A stretch of 64,000 nucleotides of DNA from Istiophorus platypterus (Eukaryota; Chordata; Actinopteri; Istiophoriformes; Istiophoridae): contig CM029124.1 of NCBI GenBank assembly GCA_016859345.1, positions 19,060,480 to 19,124,479 on the forward strand. Reading direction: 5' to 3'. Shown one piece after another: positions 30,568-44,700 of the stretch. Every line of letters begins with the position of its first letter. The first letter of the stretch is position 1. Position numbers and translations under genes: made by a program. Below the pieces are notes generated by a model. That model did not search any database. It worked only from the letters and a program-made list of their open reading frames with translations, and had not been told where the DNA came from.

Positions 30568-32445
30568 CAAATGTGTTGCTTTGTTTTGGTTTTGAGTGGA
30601 TAAGCAGTCAAGTCACTTACCAGCCATCATTATGAGACAATTTGACCTTCCAGGCATAAAAACTGATCTTGACTGAAATTTACATGTTTTGAATTGATAT
30701 TTCTCAGATGACATTTTGACTAATCAAACCATACTGCAGAAGGAATCTTGTTAAGGCAGATGAGAAAGCTCCCTTTGGTATTTTAAAGTTGAGATCCACA
30801 AAAGAATGGCTCATAAAGTTTCTCAAACTCCTTCTCATAATTATTTGACGGTGTTCCCCTGAGAAAAAGCCTCTGCTTTTCAATTCAAGCATGTTTGTCC
30901 TTTGCTAACTTTTCCCTGTGCCGTGTCTCTGAATGATGCGGATCATTTTCTCCCTGCGACTGAGCCAAGCAAGAATGCAATCAGTACTTAGCATTTAAGA
31001 AACGAGAGAGCAAGACTTTGCCAACAATTCCTTGAGGGTTTACACTGACTGTTGCACTTTGACAGACATGTGGTTTGTGTATTAATGAGACAGACATGAC
31101 AGAAATCACTGAGTTCTGCAATATAGCACAGTACCCTGAGGAATTTACAGGAGCATGAAAGGTACATCTACAGCTGTCTGCTCATTGCTATTGATCTATT
31201 ATGAATGGCAGTTTCCACTTCAGCATGTTGAGTTGGACATTTATTGTGCATGCTACTTTACACATATATAGTTTTTATAAGAATTTAAAATACTACACAG
31301 GTGGAGACTTTTCAACCCAGATAATATTATTACAATACAACACATACAATAACACCATCTGTTCAATTCAACAGATAAACCTGAAGGTCTTTACAAAACC
31401 TCCTATGGCATAACTGAAGATCTGAATTGGATTTTTTTAGATCACAGGGTTGTCAAAGAAATTACACAAAAAACTAAATATGTGAACAACATATCCCCTT
31501 GACAAGAAATTTTTATTTCACTTATGACTTTCTGTCCCACCACTACAACTGTGCGACTCAACCATGAGCACACACACAGTTGTCAATCATGACATCACAC
31601 CCTCTTTATAGCATCAGATAACTAATTAAAACCAGACTTACCAGAACATATGAACACTTGAGCGTACAAAAGTGTGATAAGTACTATATTAAATAACTCA
31701 AAACATCTTTGGGAAAAAATTATTTCACGTGTACTTTGATTTTTTTAGTGTGACCCGTGTCCCATCCGCCAAGTGAGCGGTGTTTATGACCATTATTGCA
31801 GTCAGCCAAGAACAGGCGATCAAAATATTTGGGGAGCTGTTATGTCCTCCCTCTTTACATACACTCATTGGCTGCAACCAAAGATGTTTTGCAAATAAAC
31901 ACATTTATATGCAAAGAGTGGGAAAACAAGTTTTCTCCACTTTCTACTGAGAGCTCCTCCAGTAACATTGAGACAGGTTTGGAAAAATAAAACCAAAAGC
32001 TTTATGCGGAACTTAAAGCAGCACACCACTAATATTACACATCAAAATCAGTTATCTTATCCTGGAGAAACTACTCAGACTGGGAAAGTTGTAAAACATT
32101 TTTGTACAAGTCTGATGCTGCATCCAAAATCCCTTTTTCTCTTCCACATAATCACTAATGACAAAAGATGATATTGAACTCTATTGTGGGATATGTGGGA
32201 CCCAGTTTTTTTGCATAATGACTCACATGAGTGGATATCTCGGCACATTTATAACTCTGTAGACCATCTGTTTGGAATTTAAACAGCCAGGCCTGGTCCA
32301 ATAGCAACTTACAAAAGTGTGATACGGTAACTTGAAGCCTACATTGCACATACTTACACTAAGAGTGGACTTTCGGAGACGTAGGAGACATCTCTCATCT
32401 AGCAGTTCAAATTTTGAAATGAAAAATAATTGCAAATTCTTCTAT
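30568..32445. other. Intergenic AT-rich DNA
   Basis: Nothing recognised on either strand. Confidence 0.5.
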
Positions 32446-32715
32446 CTATCCATTTTCTACTGCTTATCTGGAGTTGGATCGTGGTGGCAGCAGGGCAAGT
32501 AAGGTAGTCCAAAAGCCCCTCTCCCCAGCAACTCTTTCCGGTTCCTCCTGGGGACCCTGAGGTGTTCCAAGGCCAGGGGAGATGTGTATGGTCTGGGTCT
32601 ACCGCAGAGCCTCCCTATAGTTGGATGTGCTGAGAACCCTCTTGACAGGGAGGAGCCACAGCACTACTTTGAGCTCCCTCTGGTTGTCAGAGATCCTCTC
32701 CCTTATACTTAGGTA
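32446..32715 (-). mobile_element. RTE/Rex3-like LINE 3' fragment
   Basis: On the plus strand it reads TCTATCCATTTTCTACTGCT, then CCCCTCTCCCCAGCAACTC, GGTTCCTCCTGGGGACCCTG and GAGCTCCCTCTGG. This is the reverse complement of the 3' end of a widespread teleost RTE-type LINE, including its GATG-like tail. The reverse complement would encode the end of ORF2, but frames are broken. It is strongly 5'-truncated. Confidence 0.65.
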
Positions 32716-35700
32716 AGGGTTAGGACAAAGACTGCAATTTGATATTTATAGATTCTCAAATCTTTAACTGCCAAAAAAGACTTAATTAATGTTTTTTGGA
32801 GATGCAGAGAGAGACTTTTAAATGTAAATGAACATCAGTTGCATTCAAGCCCTTGCCAATTTAGCTAATTAAGCCTATTAATTCAAAATAAATCTCTCTT
32901 TTTCTTGCAGTATACCAGAGTTTTAAAACAGGTGTCTGTGGTGACATATCTCCGCTGGCAATGTGTTTTATGCCAACAGACAAATTTGCTAGAGCTTAAG
33001 AGGGGAACAACTGTAGTGGGAGAGACGGAGGAGGCCACATCAACAAGGTACATGGCAGAGATTCTGGCAGAAAAGCCTAGGAACTATCCAAGAAAAGTTT
33101 CCGATGCTCCGCAATAAAAAAAAAACTCATTGTTCAGAGGAAGGGTTATAATCTAAGAAAGAAAGTGAAAAATGGCAAAGACAAACATGGATTACCAGAG
33201 GTGTGCTTTCACTTATTGAAAAGTGCTGAAAGAGGAGAAGGGACTAGTCTCTGCAGCTATTACATTTACTCTACCTAAATAATAACATTATTGTATATAT
33301 GAATAATTGAAATGAGGAAATTTCTCTGTACTGTGTAATTACTGTAACTGTCAGGAGGGAGAAACACAAGTTCCACACTGAAGGTTTAAACTGAATCCAG
33401 CCACTACAACCAGCATTTCCTTTCATATTGCAAAATATAACATCAAAAGTGCGACCCAAAGTACGATATGATATGATTTAATAAAGTCTACCACTAGAGG
33501 AAAAGCTGGTCTCTCCACTAATTGTTCAGTTTCATGTCGCCATATACAAAATATAATTACCATGTAAACAATTCCTGTCTCCTCAAGATGTCAGCTAATG
33601 TCACCACAGGTTCATGATTTCTCCATTTAAATACCCCTTAGAGAACACAGAGCGTGATGGAGTGTTCTACGCAGCGTCTTGAAGGTTATTGCAATGTTAA
33701 GTGATATTTAATGCCAGCTGCCTGTTGATACGTTAGATCCAGGTTGATTTGACTGCCTTAATGGCACTGCTCATCCCTTAGCAGAGGGTTGCCCTTGACA
33801 GGAAAAACAATCAGTGTTTTGAACGACACACTTGCTTGGAATGACACACTTGCTTTTGACAGAACATTTTAATCATTTACATACTCAAAGAAAACTATCG
33901 CTTCTATTTCGAAGGCAAACATATGTGTGACTGATGGGTGTTTTTTTGTTGCTGTATCAAATGTTAGTCCATTGTTATGCTTAACAGTAACAGTATTCTT
34001 TGCATAATTTACCTCAGTAGAACACATGATCTCACAGCACATGGTTTCTTGCAAGGCTTCAAAGTGAGAGTTGCTTAGGTACAGCGATGACTGTCTGTGT
34101 AATGGCTGCTGTGTGGGAGTTTTAGTCCTGTGAGAGTGCTCAGTGTGCCTTGAAACTACAATGTCTACCATACCTAGCAGGAGCACAAACGCTAAGGGAA
34201 ATATTTAACAACTAACTAATTAACTAATTTAACAAAACACTGTCAACTCCAAACAATGTATAAGTGATATTCACCAGGTGCTGGAAGATGTTGGAACAAC
34301 TGAAAACATTAATACTAAAAACTCTCCCAATGAGGTCATATACTTTCAGCCTATGAATTATGGGACCTAACTAATTAGGAGCTGCATAGCCTCGAATGAG
34401 GGTGAAGCCAGAATCTTTCAGGCTGTATGAGATGCTCAGTACAGGCAAGCATTCTCTGCTTGTTGCTGAAGTGGCTGTTGCAGTGCTCATGGGTCTGATT
34501 GGACGGTTCGTTATCAGACATCATCCATCACTCAAAAGTTTTTGAACAGCCGAATGCGTTTTTGGAACCATTTTTGGGGACAAATGTCATCACTCTTTAA
34601 TCATTCCTTAATAAGCTTGGAAAGAAAAACATAATTACAGCAGCTCATCAGTGCACTGAAGGGGGCACATGTCTGAGAGCAACAGCTTTATCGATATGTG
34701 GTGTCTCTGTGATGTTATCCAAAGTTTCGTGAGTAAGAGTGTGACAAGGGGTTAAAAACTGGTGTACTACTGTATGTTATTTATCTGTATGATAGTTAGC
34801 ATACATACTTGACAAACAAACGTTGAAGAGTCGTGTTCTCTAGATGTAGCATTGGGCCGTAAGAATCTGTCCTGTGCCGTTGTCTATCTCAGGGATTAGG
34901 TTTTTGGGCCAACACATCAACATCTTTTAATTAAATTTGTTTATCAACAGATTCATTGGTTTTGTTTATAAATAATTAGACAGTTATGTTGATGTTGAAT
35001 TGTAAGTGGATTTTGGCAGTATCAAGAAATAATTAAAAATATAAAGGAATGATAGCCAATATTTGTGTATTGTGGTACATGGAAAGAAACCATCCTCTTG
35101 CAATCAGCCTCAATAAATCCTACTGATATGAAAAGCAACAGGCAGTCTTAAGCATACATAAGTTTATTGGAAACTCCCTAAACAAGAGTGCAACACAAAA
35201 GATGCAGAAAAGCACAACAAACTTAGAACAGAGATACTGTACATTCACACACACACCCTTAGCTGCCTCAGTAGCACCGTGCAGCAGGACGGTTGAAGCA
35301 TAAATTCACTGAACTGAACTGGGGATCTAGCTCGTTCAAATTTCTGCTGCTGCATAATGTGAGTATGCCTATTTGCATATAATAAGGAATAATGTGGTAA
35401 CACCTATGATCTGATTACAGGGTGGAAATATTTAATATAAACATCCTCAAACTGTGATTTGTTCTCATTGATGTGTTGAATCCACATGAAGTGGTTCAGA
35501 GTTCCTGTCACAACATCGAACGAAGGCTCTAACCAAACAATCACACTTTGACAAGATACAGTAGGCTCCGTAGTTTTCTTCATGGACGAGTTTCACACAG
35601 CTGCAGTCCTTTATTGTACATAAAGTATTTAAACAGCAAAACATAGCTCAAAGAATTCTCAAGGCTGGACATGCTTATTCATAGAAAACAGTCTTTTCTC

Positions 35701-36483
35701 ACAAATGGAACTGGCATGCCATGAACATAGATTCTTAATTCTTACACTCTTTTTTTCTTCAGACATCAATTCAATATAGTTGCTAATAATTTCATTATTC
35801 TTTAATATTTTTTTTAGTTACTTCTATACTTTCAGTCCTTGGGAAGATGAAATGATGAAAAAAAATTACAAGCATTAGTTACCCTTGAGCATCTGATCTG
35901 AAAAAACAGAAATGTGTGTCATCATTTTTTTTTCTCTGTAAAAAATTACTCACCTTTCATTTTAAAATGACACATCCACCATTTGAAAAAAGCTACGCAA
36001 GTATCTTTAGCACCAAAATTAAAACCAGTCATGGAATGATTTGAGGGATTCTGGGAAAAATAAATCCATAACAAAGGGAAAAAACTCTTGCACACATGAT
36101 TTCCGAACATTTTTTTTCCAATATGAACTGTATCATCAAACAGGACAAAACTAAATGACATAGGAAAAACATCAGGCTGCCAAGTCAGACGAATGCAGGT
36201 CTATTGAACATAATACATCTTTGTCACAATCATTTCATCCCCAAATCAAGATGCCAAAATTTCACAACGACAGATGTCTAGACCCATGTTGAAAGACTCT
36301 GTAGAACCAGTAAGCAGGTTACCAGTTTCTCGCCAGTCAAGATTTAGAGTCTCTTCAAGTCCCATCAGAGTCTGATTTGCAGAGTCAAGAGCCTCCGCCC
36401 TCTAACGAAAGATTTTTTTTTTTTTTGTGTGTTAGATTGGTGTGGGATGGGCCATGTCAGAACCTACATGTACAGATGCGCAT

Positions 36484-36486
<3 letters not shown>
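32716..36486. other. Intergenic DNA and possible distal plpp4 3' flank
   Basis: No gene supported. A plus-strand frame at 32905-33117 follows an acceptor-like TTTTTCTTGCAG but is unrecognised. On the minus strand, AATAAA hexamers occur at 35610-35615 and 35163-35168. They are the first seen downstream of the plpp4 stop and could end a 3' UTR of about 2.9-3.3 kb, but this is only inference. Confidence 0.35.

Positions 36487-36552
<66 letters not shown>
36487..36552. repeat. (CA)33 microsatellite
   Basis: Uninterrupted 66-base dinucleotide run, followed by a short interrupted CAGA-containing extension to about 36570. Confidence 0.98.
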
Positions 36553-36557
<5 letters not shown>

Positions 36558-36570
36558 ACACAGACATACA

Positions 36571-38501
36571 CTGCCAATGGGTTCCATTAGTGATAGCGGC
36601 TCAATTGTGACTAATTTTAATAAATAGTGTTTAAAAGAATTTTGAATGCACCTGTGCCATGAGCTGAACTGTGCCCATAATTAAGCAAACAGCAGCTGAA
36701 GGTGCAGCTGATGCTTTATACAAAAACATGTGCTCTTTTGATTGTGGTGAAAGACAAATGTAAAAAGACTGGACTTACATTCTAACAATATCATAAAATT
36801 ACAAAATAGCCTTCTACATTTGGCTTGGTGCTCATTTCATATCATGTTATATATCATACCATATATCAATCTGTTTGTTGGGATATCTCCTGTTTTTTCC
36901 TCCCTAACTTTTAAGTGCAAATGTTTAATCTTTGCCTTCCTTTGTAGCTTGGTTGGATTAGAGGTAAAAAGAGATGACACCTTCCCATTAATGTCACAGC
37001 AACGGGAAAAATGATATGGTAACTGAGGCAACAAAATTATCCAACAATTCTAACAAAACTTGTAAGAGTGTTAAAATTGTTTTGTTGAGCTGGCTAAGTG
37101 TCATCTTTGTTAATAAAGCATATTAGGGTGCATAGAACCCAAGTGGAAAAAAGCTACAAGTATTTGGTGTCTGCTTTGTTTCAATTCAGTGTCCCTAAAT
37201 TCAATAAATAATAACAGGACATCACTGGATGAATAATAGATGAAAATCTGCTATCCAGGGTTCAGGCCTATCATCTGCTGAATGCTAGATTGTCTATTTG
37301 TGGGGCTACAGTGGGCTGAAAGCCATTTGCACTGCTTGGGCAGTCCGTGGGGCACCTCATATAGTCCTAATGTCCTCATAAGCAGCAGTGTCTGACCTCC
37401 CTTAATGAGGATTAATGCCAGATCAGACCGGAGTTTGTGCCTGTCCAGGCAGCCATCCACCAGGCCATTCCCACCTGCCTGTTATTGATTGCACTCACTG
37501 AGCTACAATTCTGGTGCACATCCCCGGGCAACCCCTGGGAACGTGTGTTAAATGCAGGGCTTGTGAAAAATAAAGTTGGATGGAGACAAGGTGAGGAAAA
37601 AGAACGAGAGAGACTTTTTTCCAGGATTACACTGGAAAATCATACAAGCTCAAGAGCAGGGGGAAATGGGATACTATAAATGGGGAAAAACAGGATTAGT
37701 TTACAGGGGTTGGGGAAAAAGAATATTGCCCTTGACTTGGACATGTGCCTTTCTCCAAGAGTGTTTACGGGTTCTCTGTTTACTTTACTATGGACAATCA
37801 AAAATGATCAAAAGTATTAAAGGTATGAAGCTAGAGTAGTCCCCCAAGTCCTTTAGTTTTAAACCAACACATTAGTGCCCTCTGAAAATGTAGCATACAT
37901 CTGAAATTCTGACTGAAACACAGTGTCATTTCTGGCACTAGTTACAACCAAACCCCATAAATAGTTTTTTACTGTGATATCTAACATAAAATATTTAAAT
38001 AGTCTAATTAGTTTGATTTCATGTTTTGATTGCTGTGACATTTCATGGGATTTCTCAGGTCCCCCTTAACCTTTAACAGCCAAACACTGAATACACTCCG
38101 GCTTAAAACAAGCTGCCAGCCACATATCTCATTGAGCAAAAAACTCTAGCTAATATTTTCATCTCATTCACAGCATTTATAAGACTTGCGTCCTCTGGTT
38201 TTCAACATATTTCTTCTCTCTTCCCCCTCAGTGATGATGTCCCATATTTGTAGGTTCCCCCTTAATACATCACTTCTAAATATAGACTTTTATGGCTGCT
38301 GAGCAAGAACCAGACATAGAAAAAGAAATAAATAAACACAAAAAATGCAGGTGTCACCGAGACTGGGTGTAACAGTATGAGCATGGGTGAGGTGTATTAC
38401 TGTCCACTGGAATGTATACAAGAGCCAGTCAGTCACTGGGAATGGGGAGGTGGGCTGGGTGGTTTGGTGAAGGTGTTGGGTGTCTCGGTGGTGGCCACTA
38501 G
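36571..38501 (-). other. plpp4 3' flank / possible 3' UTR
   Basis: Sequence immediately downstream of the plpp4 stop. No second gene is recognised. No AATAAA on the minus strand was found within the first 2.8 kb, so the 3' end of the transcript is not placed. Confidence 0.4.
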
Positions 38502-38710
38502 TCATACTGGCCCTTCAGTCAAGCCCTCCAGGGGAAGGGTGGTGGCATTGTCAGTGGGCTGCGGGTCATCCTGGGGATGCGGGGGCGTGTGGGCGTCGGC
38601 AGCCAGACTGGCATAAGGCAGGTGGCAGTCCATGTGCAGAAAGGGTGGGTAGTGCTGGCGGTAGCAGATGTACGCAAACAGCAACCCAATAACTCCTCCA
38701 ACAAAGGCAT
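38502..38710 (-). CDS. plpp4: plpp4 coding exon 7 (terminal)
   Basis: Acceptor GACTTTGCAG| at 38711. It encodes DAFVGGVIGLLFAYICY, RQHYPP, a Pro/Asp-rich cytosolic tail with PPHPQDDPQP, and the C-terminus LPLEGLTEGPV, then TGA at 38504-38502. The tail is the least conserved part and is richer in GC than the introns. Confidence 0.95.
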
Positions 38711-41700
38711 CTGCAAAGTCACAGACACACATATATTTTTATGGTATGCATAAATGCATAATTCTAAATTTAATTTTAGCCTTTGTGGAGGCAGAGAAAT
38801 AACACCTGCTCTTAGAATGAACACAATTAATTAGGCATTACTGCATGTGCTATAGTGTTTCAATAAATGAGCATTGATCAGGCCTGGTTAGTTTAGAGGT
38901 TGATGAAAGTAAATTGAATTGGAACCCAGTGATGAATCACTTTTCCTCTACTGAACACTTGCCTTTGGACATGCTATCTCCGTCAATTTGTCATCTATCC
39001 TGCAATTTTTTGTATTATACCAGCCCCCTTTAAGCTACAATACATCATATAAATAGTTCTAGGCCATGGTGATTATTAAGCCTCTATTGATGGATATAGA
39101 TCAAAATGACATGTCCAGCTTGTGGCTGGGGCCGATGAAGTAAAGGCCCCCATGATATCAGAATTATAGTTTTCCATAAGTCCCCCTTTATTTACTACTT
39201 CTGGGTCAAATGAAATATAGTACAACATCAATTTCCAACATTCAAGAACTTTACAATGCAAGAACTTGCTTCTGTAAATGTTTCATCGACTCCTGTCAAC
39301 TGAATTTAATAGACTGTGAATTGATGCAGTATATTAGTTTGGTGGCCTTATTGAGACAGTGATTGGAAGGCCAGCCTTTTCCCCTGGAGGAAAAAACACA
39401 CCTCCAACGTGCAAAGGGATGGTGAGAATCTTAGTATCTATCAAGCATGGTTCAGCAGCTAGGCTAATGGGGGCTCCCAGCTTGTGTTTACACTCAGTGC
39501 AGGTAGGGACCCCTCAAGTTTAATGGGCTGCGCTATAACTGATCTCCCAGCAGACATGGGAGAGGGAGGAGAAGAAGCATTTGTAGAGCTAAGAAACACT
39601 AAAAGCACTTTGGCAGTGGTCAGCTTGCCTGTAACCACCGTGTATTGTATTTTTGATCTAAATAAATCCTGGTTGTTGAAAGAGTTGTCTGTTTTTTTTT
39701 TTTAGCTGCCCTTCTCACCATATGGCTCCCCGCAACTAATTAACACCATATGACAGAGTTGTCATCTCATTTCCACATATCCTCATTTCCCAGCCACATA
39801 TGCATTCCCTTCCCTCCGAGTGTCCCTCCAGTTCTTTCAGAACAGATATGAAAAAAAACTGAAGCTTGAAATTATAATTTTCTCCCCAGGCTGCAGAATT
39901 AAATGCTACCTCACTGTCATCGGAAGCAGTTTTCAGGAAATCAAAACCTGCTATTATGCTTCAGCTGACAGAAAACAATCTTATAAGTTACAATTTTCAG
40001 TCTGTTGGGCAAATAAGCAGGCTGCTCACACTGATTCACTGCACATGCTTATGTTCTGGGGCCCTTCCTCAATTTGTCAGCCATACTGCTCAAGTTTAAA
40101 ATTTGTGTGATTAACGCAGTGCAGCTGTTTGAAATGAGCATCACCCAGAGTTTGCTTTATAAATTATCTGTATAATAATTATAAAAGCAATCCTTGTCAG
40201 GCTGATTTAACATTATATAAGTTAAGAATACAAAGCATTGATTTGACAGTAATTTTTCGTATTGAAGGAAAATCATATAGTCTTTTATCTGAGATGTTGG
40301 GCAGACCTTGCCAGTGATGTTTGTAGTCACAGGTCCGGGACAGTGCAATCATCATAGCGCTGTAGAGAGGCAGCACCATGGCACAGAGACGCCAGCTACG
40401 ACCTCGACCCTGATCCGTGAAACACTGCAGCTTCCCCGCCAGGTAGAAGGAGGTGAAGCCAAGGCCAGAGAATGCAACTAGCAAGACAGAGAAGTGGAGG
40501 GGGGCAAGATTGAACATTATATTCAGCATTCAGATTACAAAGAGCCACATCTATTCATGTACAAAGAACAACCCACGTGCCGAGTGAGATTTATTTAGCA
40601 ATGTGCATATTCTTGTATCTGGCATTGCTGTGCATCCCTGAGCCCTCACATATTACTAAATTTGGTTACCAATGACTGGTTTTTATGCAAGCACTGCCTA
40701 ACAAAGATAAGAGAGGACTATGTAAGTCCCAAATTATACCACATCTCATTATTGGTGTAAAGTTGATACAATACATAAGCCATCTAATGGCCTGACAACT
40801 TGAGGTCACTGTGAAAATTAAACTCCCAGAGAAACACATATGCCTGAACTGCTGGTCATGATGTGGTGAAGGGGGGTCTGTGTCTTAGTTGGTGGTGGTT
40901 AGTGTACGAGAAACAGCAGCAGTCTGATTGTATAAATTAAAAGTCTTGTGATGGAGCCATAAAAGGTGGTGCTGAGAGGGGGTCATTAGTTTACTGCTGT
41001 GGAGGACCAAACCACTCATCAGCTGCCCATTTGTCACTCAACCCACAAACCCGCCAGGAATACTAAGGATGGTGGGACACGTGTGTAGCCTGTAGATAGA
41101 GAGGAAGGATGGTGAAAGACAAGGCAGGAGCAGAAAGTCCAGCTGTCTTGGAGTTTGTCCTGCTGTCAGGGAGCAAGAGTTGGCACCATTAAAAGTTCAG
41201 CATTTTCCATTAGGCAATTTACAGCACTATATTGGATGGCTTGGATAGGCTGATAATCGGCAAATATTAAAGAAGTGGTCATATAGTGTCAGCCACCTTG
41301 GAAATTTTTGATATAAATTAGTTCCCTTGATTATATTTCAACTGTCAAATTTGCCCCTGTTTAGCAGGACTGGATCTGGTGTCGGGTTTTGGTTGGATAC
41401 CACAAAGGTATGTGTGGTGTACCTGTGAAAAAAATGTTGATTTATCATTTATTCCCTCTCAGTGATGCTCCAACAGAAGTTTCAAGGTATCCCTAAGGGG
41501 TCTTAGACAGATGTTTTATGAGCTCAGGGGGGCCTACACTGGGACAAGCAGACTGCCATACCACTAATGGATGTAAGCCAAGCTGTGCTGTGTCTTAGGT
41601 TTAATTTATAGCAAGTGCATGGAGAGAACGTGAACAGGATATAGGTTTCTACCTTATTGGATGATGTTTTCATGTAGAAGTAAAGATAACCCTTTCAAAC

Positions 41701-44700
41701 TAAGTTCTTTGTCTCAAGAAACACTATAAAAGATGATTGTACCTTATGGTATATCTCACTTTAACCCTATTAGTGTTTTCTTTGTTTAATTGTTTTCAGA
41801 GTTCTTTGTAGAGACACTTTCACAACATACCGTGTGTTTTCTTTTTATAGCTACATGATCAACATATCCATGTACTCTGATGATCATGACCAGTCCCTCC
41901 TAATATGTTTTTGGTCCTTCGTGTGCTGATACTATAAAATCTCTGTCCTATGGTATCTGGCACTAAGACACTAGCAACAGATCTTTAAAGTCTTATAAAT
42001 TGCAAGGTGGAATCGCAGTGGAACAGACCTGTTGTTCCAGTACATTCCTCAACACCCTGTCGCTGGTTCATTGTTTGTCCCTCCTCAGACCACTGTTGTG
42101 GTTACTCACTACTGTTGACTGTGGGCAATCCAGTCTTGCCGTTTTAGAGAGGTTATGGCCCGGTTGTCTGGTTGTAATGATTTGGGCCATGTCAAAGTCA
42201 TGCAGGTTTTTACACATGCCCATTTCTCCTGCATTCAGCAAGAGAAGCTACTCTTTTCTTACTGCCTAATATCGCCCTAAAATGTGACTTGCTCCATTGT
42301 AAAAGGATAATCAACATTATACGCTTGACCTTGGGGGGGTTATATGTGGGCAACAAGTGGGCAAAGGCTTGAAAAGTAAGCTGGGGAAAACCGTGTGGGC
42401 CCCATAAATGCAGAAATTACCTTCAAGGATACATGTAAACATATCTGCTTATCTAGCCAGACAATGGTCCTTTGGATTACTATGCATTAGGTTGTAGAGG
42501 CTCACAAAGGAACCAACAAACTGTTGTACAGCTCTGTACCTCAAACAAGCTGAATGGTGGACTTGAAATGAAACACGCAAAAGTGTAAAAGATAAGAAAA
42601 GCGCGCCACATGGGTTTTACAGATAACAACATTACTGTTACTTTCATACTTCCGAGTTCAAGTCATCAGTCCAATCTCTCCTTTGAGCGAACTCTCCACA
42701 TTTCTAATCACACAGCAGCTCACACCATTCATTTTAATAGCTCAAACCATAGCTAAGACGATTACATTACTCATTTGAGAAGACAGGAATATATTACCTT
42801 TGAACCATGGACCCAGTCTGCTGACTGAACATTTTAACTTTGAAAACCTACAGCAGAATTACAGGAGAAAATGACACATTTACAAGACACCTTCTTGCAG
42901 TATTAGCAGTGCTGATCTCTAATCATGAATTCCTTTAAATTATGCCTGAAATGCCTGAAATGATGTAACATTGAGAGAGAAACACTTACTTATTATTCAC
43001 AATCAGTTATTTCATCTATACTATTTGAATATAATGTATATGGCTCTGTTTTTTTGCCAACTTTGTTTCTTCACCTCTACATTGATGTAGTGGGCCTGAA
43101 ATCTGAACAGTACACAAAACAAAGTCCAAGATCCAGCATATACCCAGTTTACCACTATTTCCCATTATAATTTTTCATTCAGAGCAATAGGAGCTGGAGT
43201 CTATCCGATGGAGTTTGAAGTTTGGGAAAAAGGCAGAGAAACACCCAAGGCAGGTCAACAAACCCTATGAGGGTGAACACATTTATTCACACACAGTTGG
43301 CGAAAACAGGCAGACAGTGAAGACTGTAAAGTATTACTGTGGGCATATGTTCTGTAATTCACTCCAAATAATACCCACTGTATTATTGGGTATTATTACT
43401 AAACTAGATGGTTTTCATGCTCTAAAAACAACTAGGTTTTAATCAAGACAGAAAATATGAAGTAACTGTAAATGGAAACTCTACACAATATTTTGTTGGA
43501 TCCTCTATTGGCTAGTTGACCCGCTTTTGAACTGTAATGCTGATATGAAGGGATTTGCCGCTTAAACCAAGCAAAATTGCATTTAAATTACTGGTATCAT
43601 AAGGCAAAATAGTGCATTGTAGCAGTAAACTTTCATGCTTTATTTCCAAAATGCATATAACCAATATGTTTGCACCTTGTCAGAAAACATCTTAAGGATT
43701 ACAGTAATAGAAATGCTTTGGTGATATGCATAATACATGAGTAGGGACAGCTAGTATTTGTCTCCCACATGCGTCCAAAGAGACACACAAACACACTACT
43801 CCATTTACTAAGCCGGTATATTTGCAGCGGAAGGGTTATACACTGAAAAGTAGGTGTGCCCCAAAACCACTGAGAGGCAATATTCCCCCGAAAGGCCAGC
43901 AGGACAGAGAGGAGGCCAACAAAAGGAAAAAAAAAACATCATGGTAATGAACCCACTTCATGCATTTTAAAAGCCTTGAGAAGTAATTCCACTGAGACTA
44001 AACAAAGATGCCTAATGAGAGTGATGAGTGCAATGCAATTGCCTTTTCCCTCTTCAAACAGGCACAAGGTTTGTTCAGAAGTTTTAAGTGAAGAGACACC
44101 AAGTCTGATTGCATTTTTTTGAGGAAAATGGGGGTGATTTCTGTAAAAATGACAGAATTAAGAAAGAGAATCAGAGAGGAGGAAACAAAGGAGGATATAA
44201 GTCAATCAGACTATCATGACATGATGTGATTAACAAAAAAGGAATGTGAATATTGGTACATTATGAAGGCTTATCAAAACTCCCACTGTGAGTGTGAAAA
44301 TATCATATAATTGGTATTAAATGTCACAGGTTAACTAGCCTTGAGCTTTACTTTGTTACTGTGTGCTACACAGTAGGCTACTTCCTTCATTTGCATTTTG
44401 GGAAAGCAATGATGATTGGGAACGTACATAGTTTTTGATATTTTTTGTCCTTTGTAAACATATTTTTTGCAACCACTTGTCTCTTTAATCTATCTATTTT
44501 TTATTTTCTACAATATTTTCATGTAAGTGGTGTCCAGCTTTCAGGAGATGCATGCAGTACCTAAAGGTGGTGGTAGAGCAGCACGTTAAATTGAAGTGAA
44601 CAAAACTTGGTGGTCCCAGGTCGTTGATAAACAAAAATCACATTCCTTTGGTTTTGAGTGGAAATCTCTCAACAACTGTTTGATGGATTGCCATGACATT

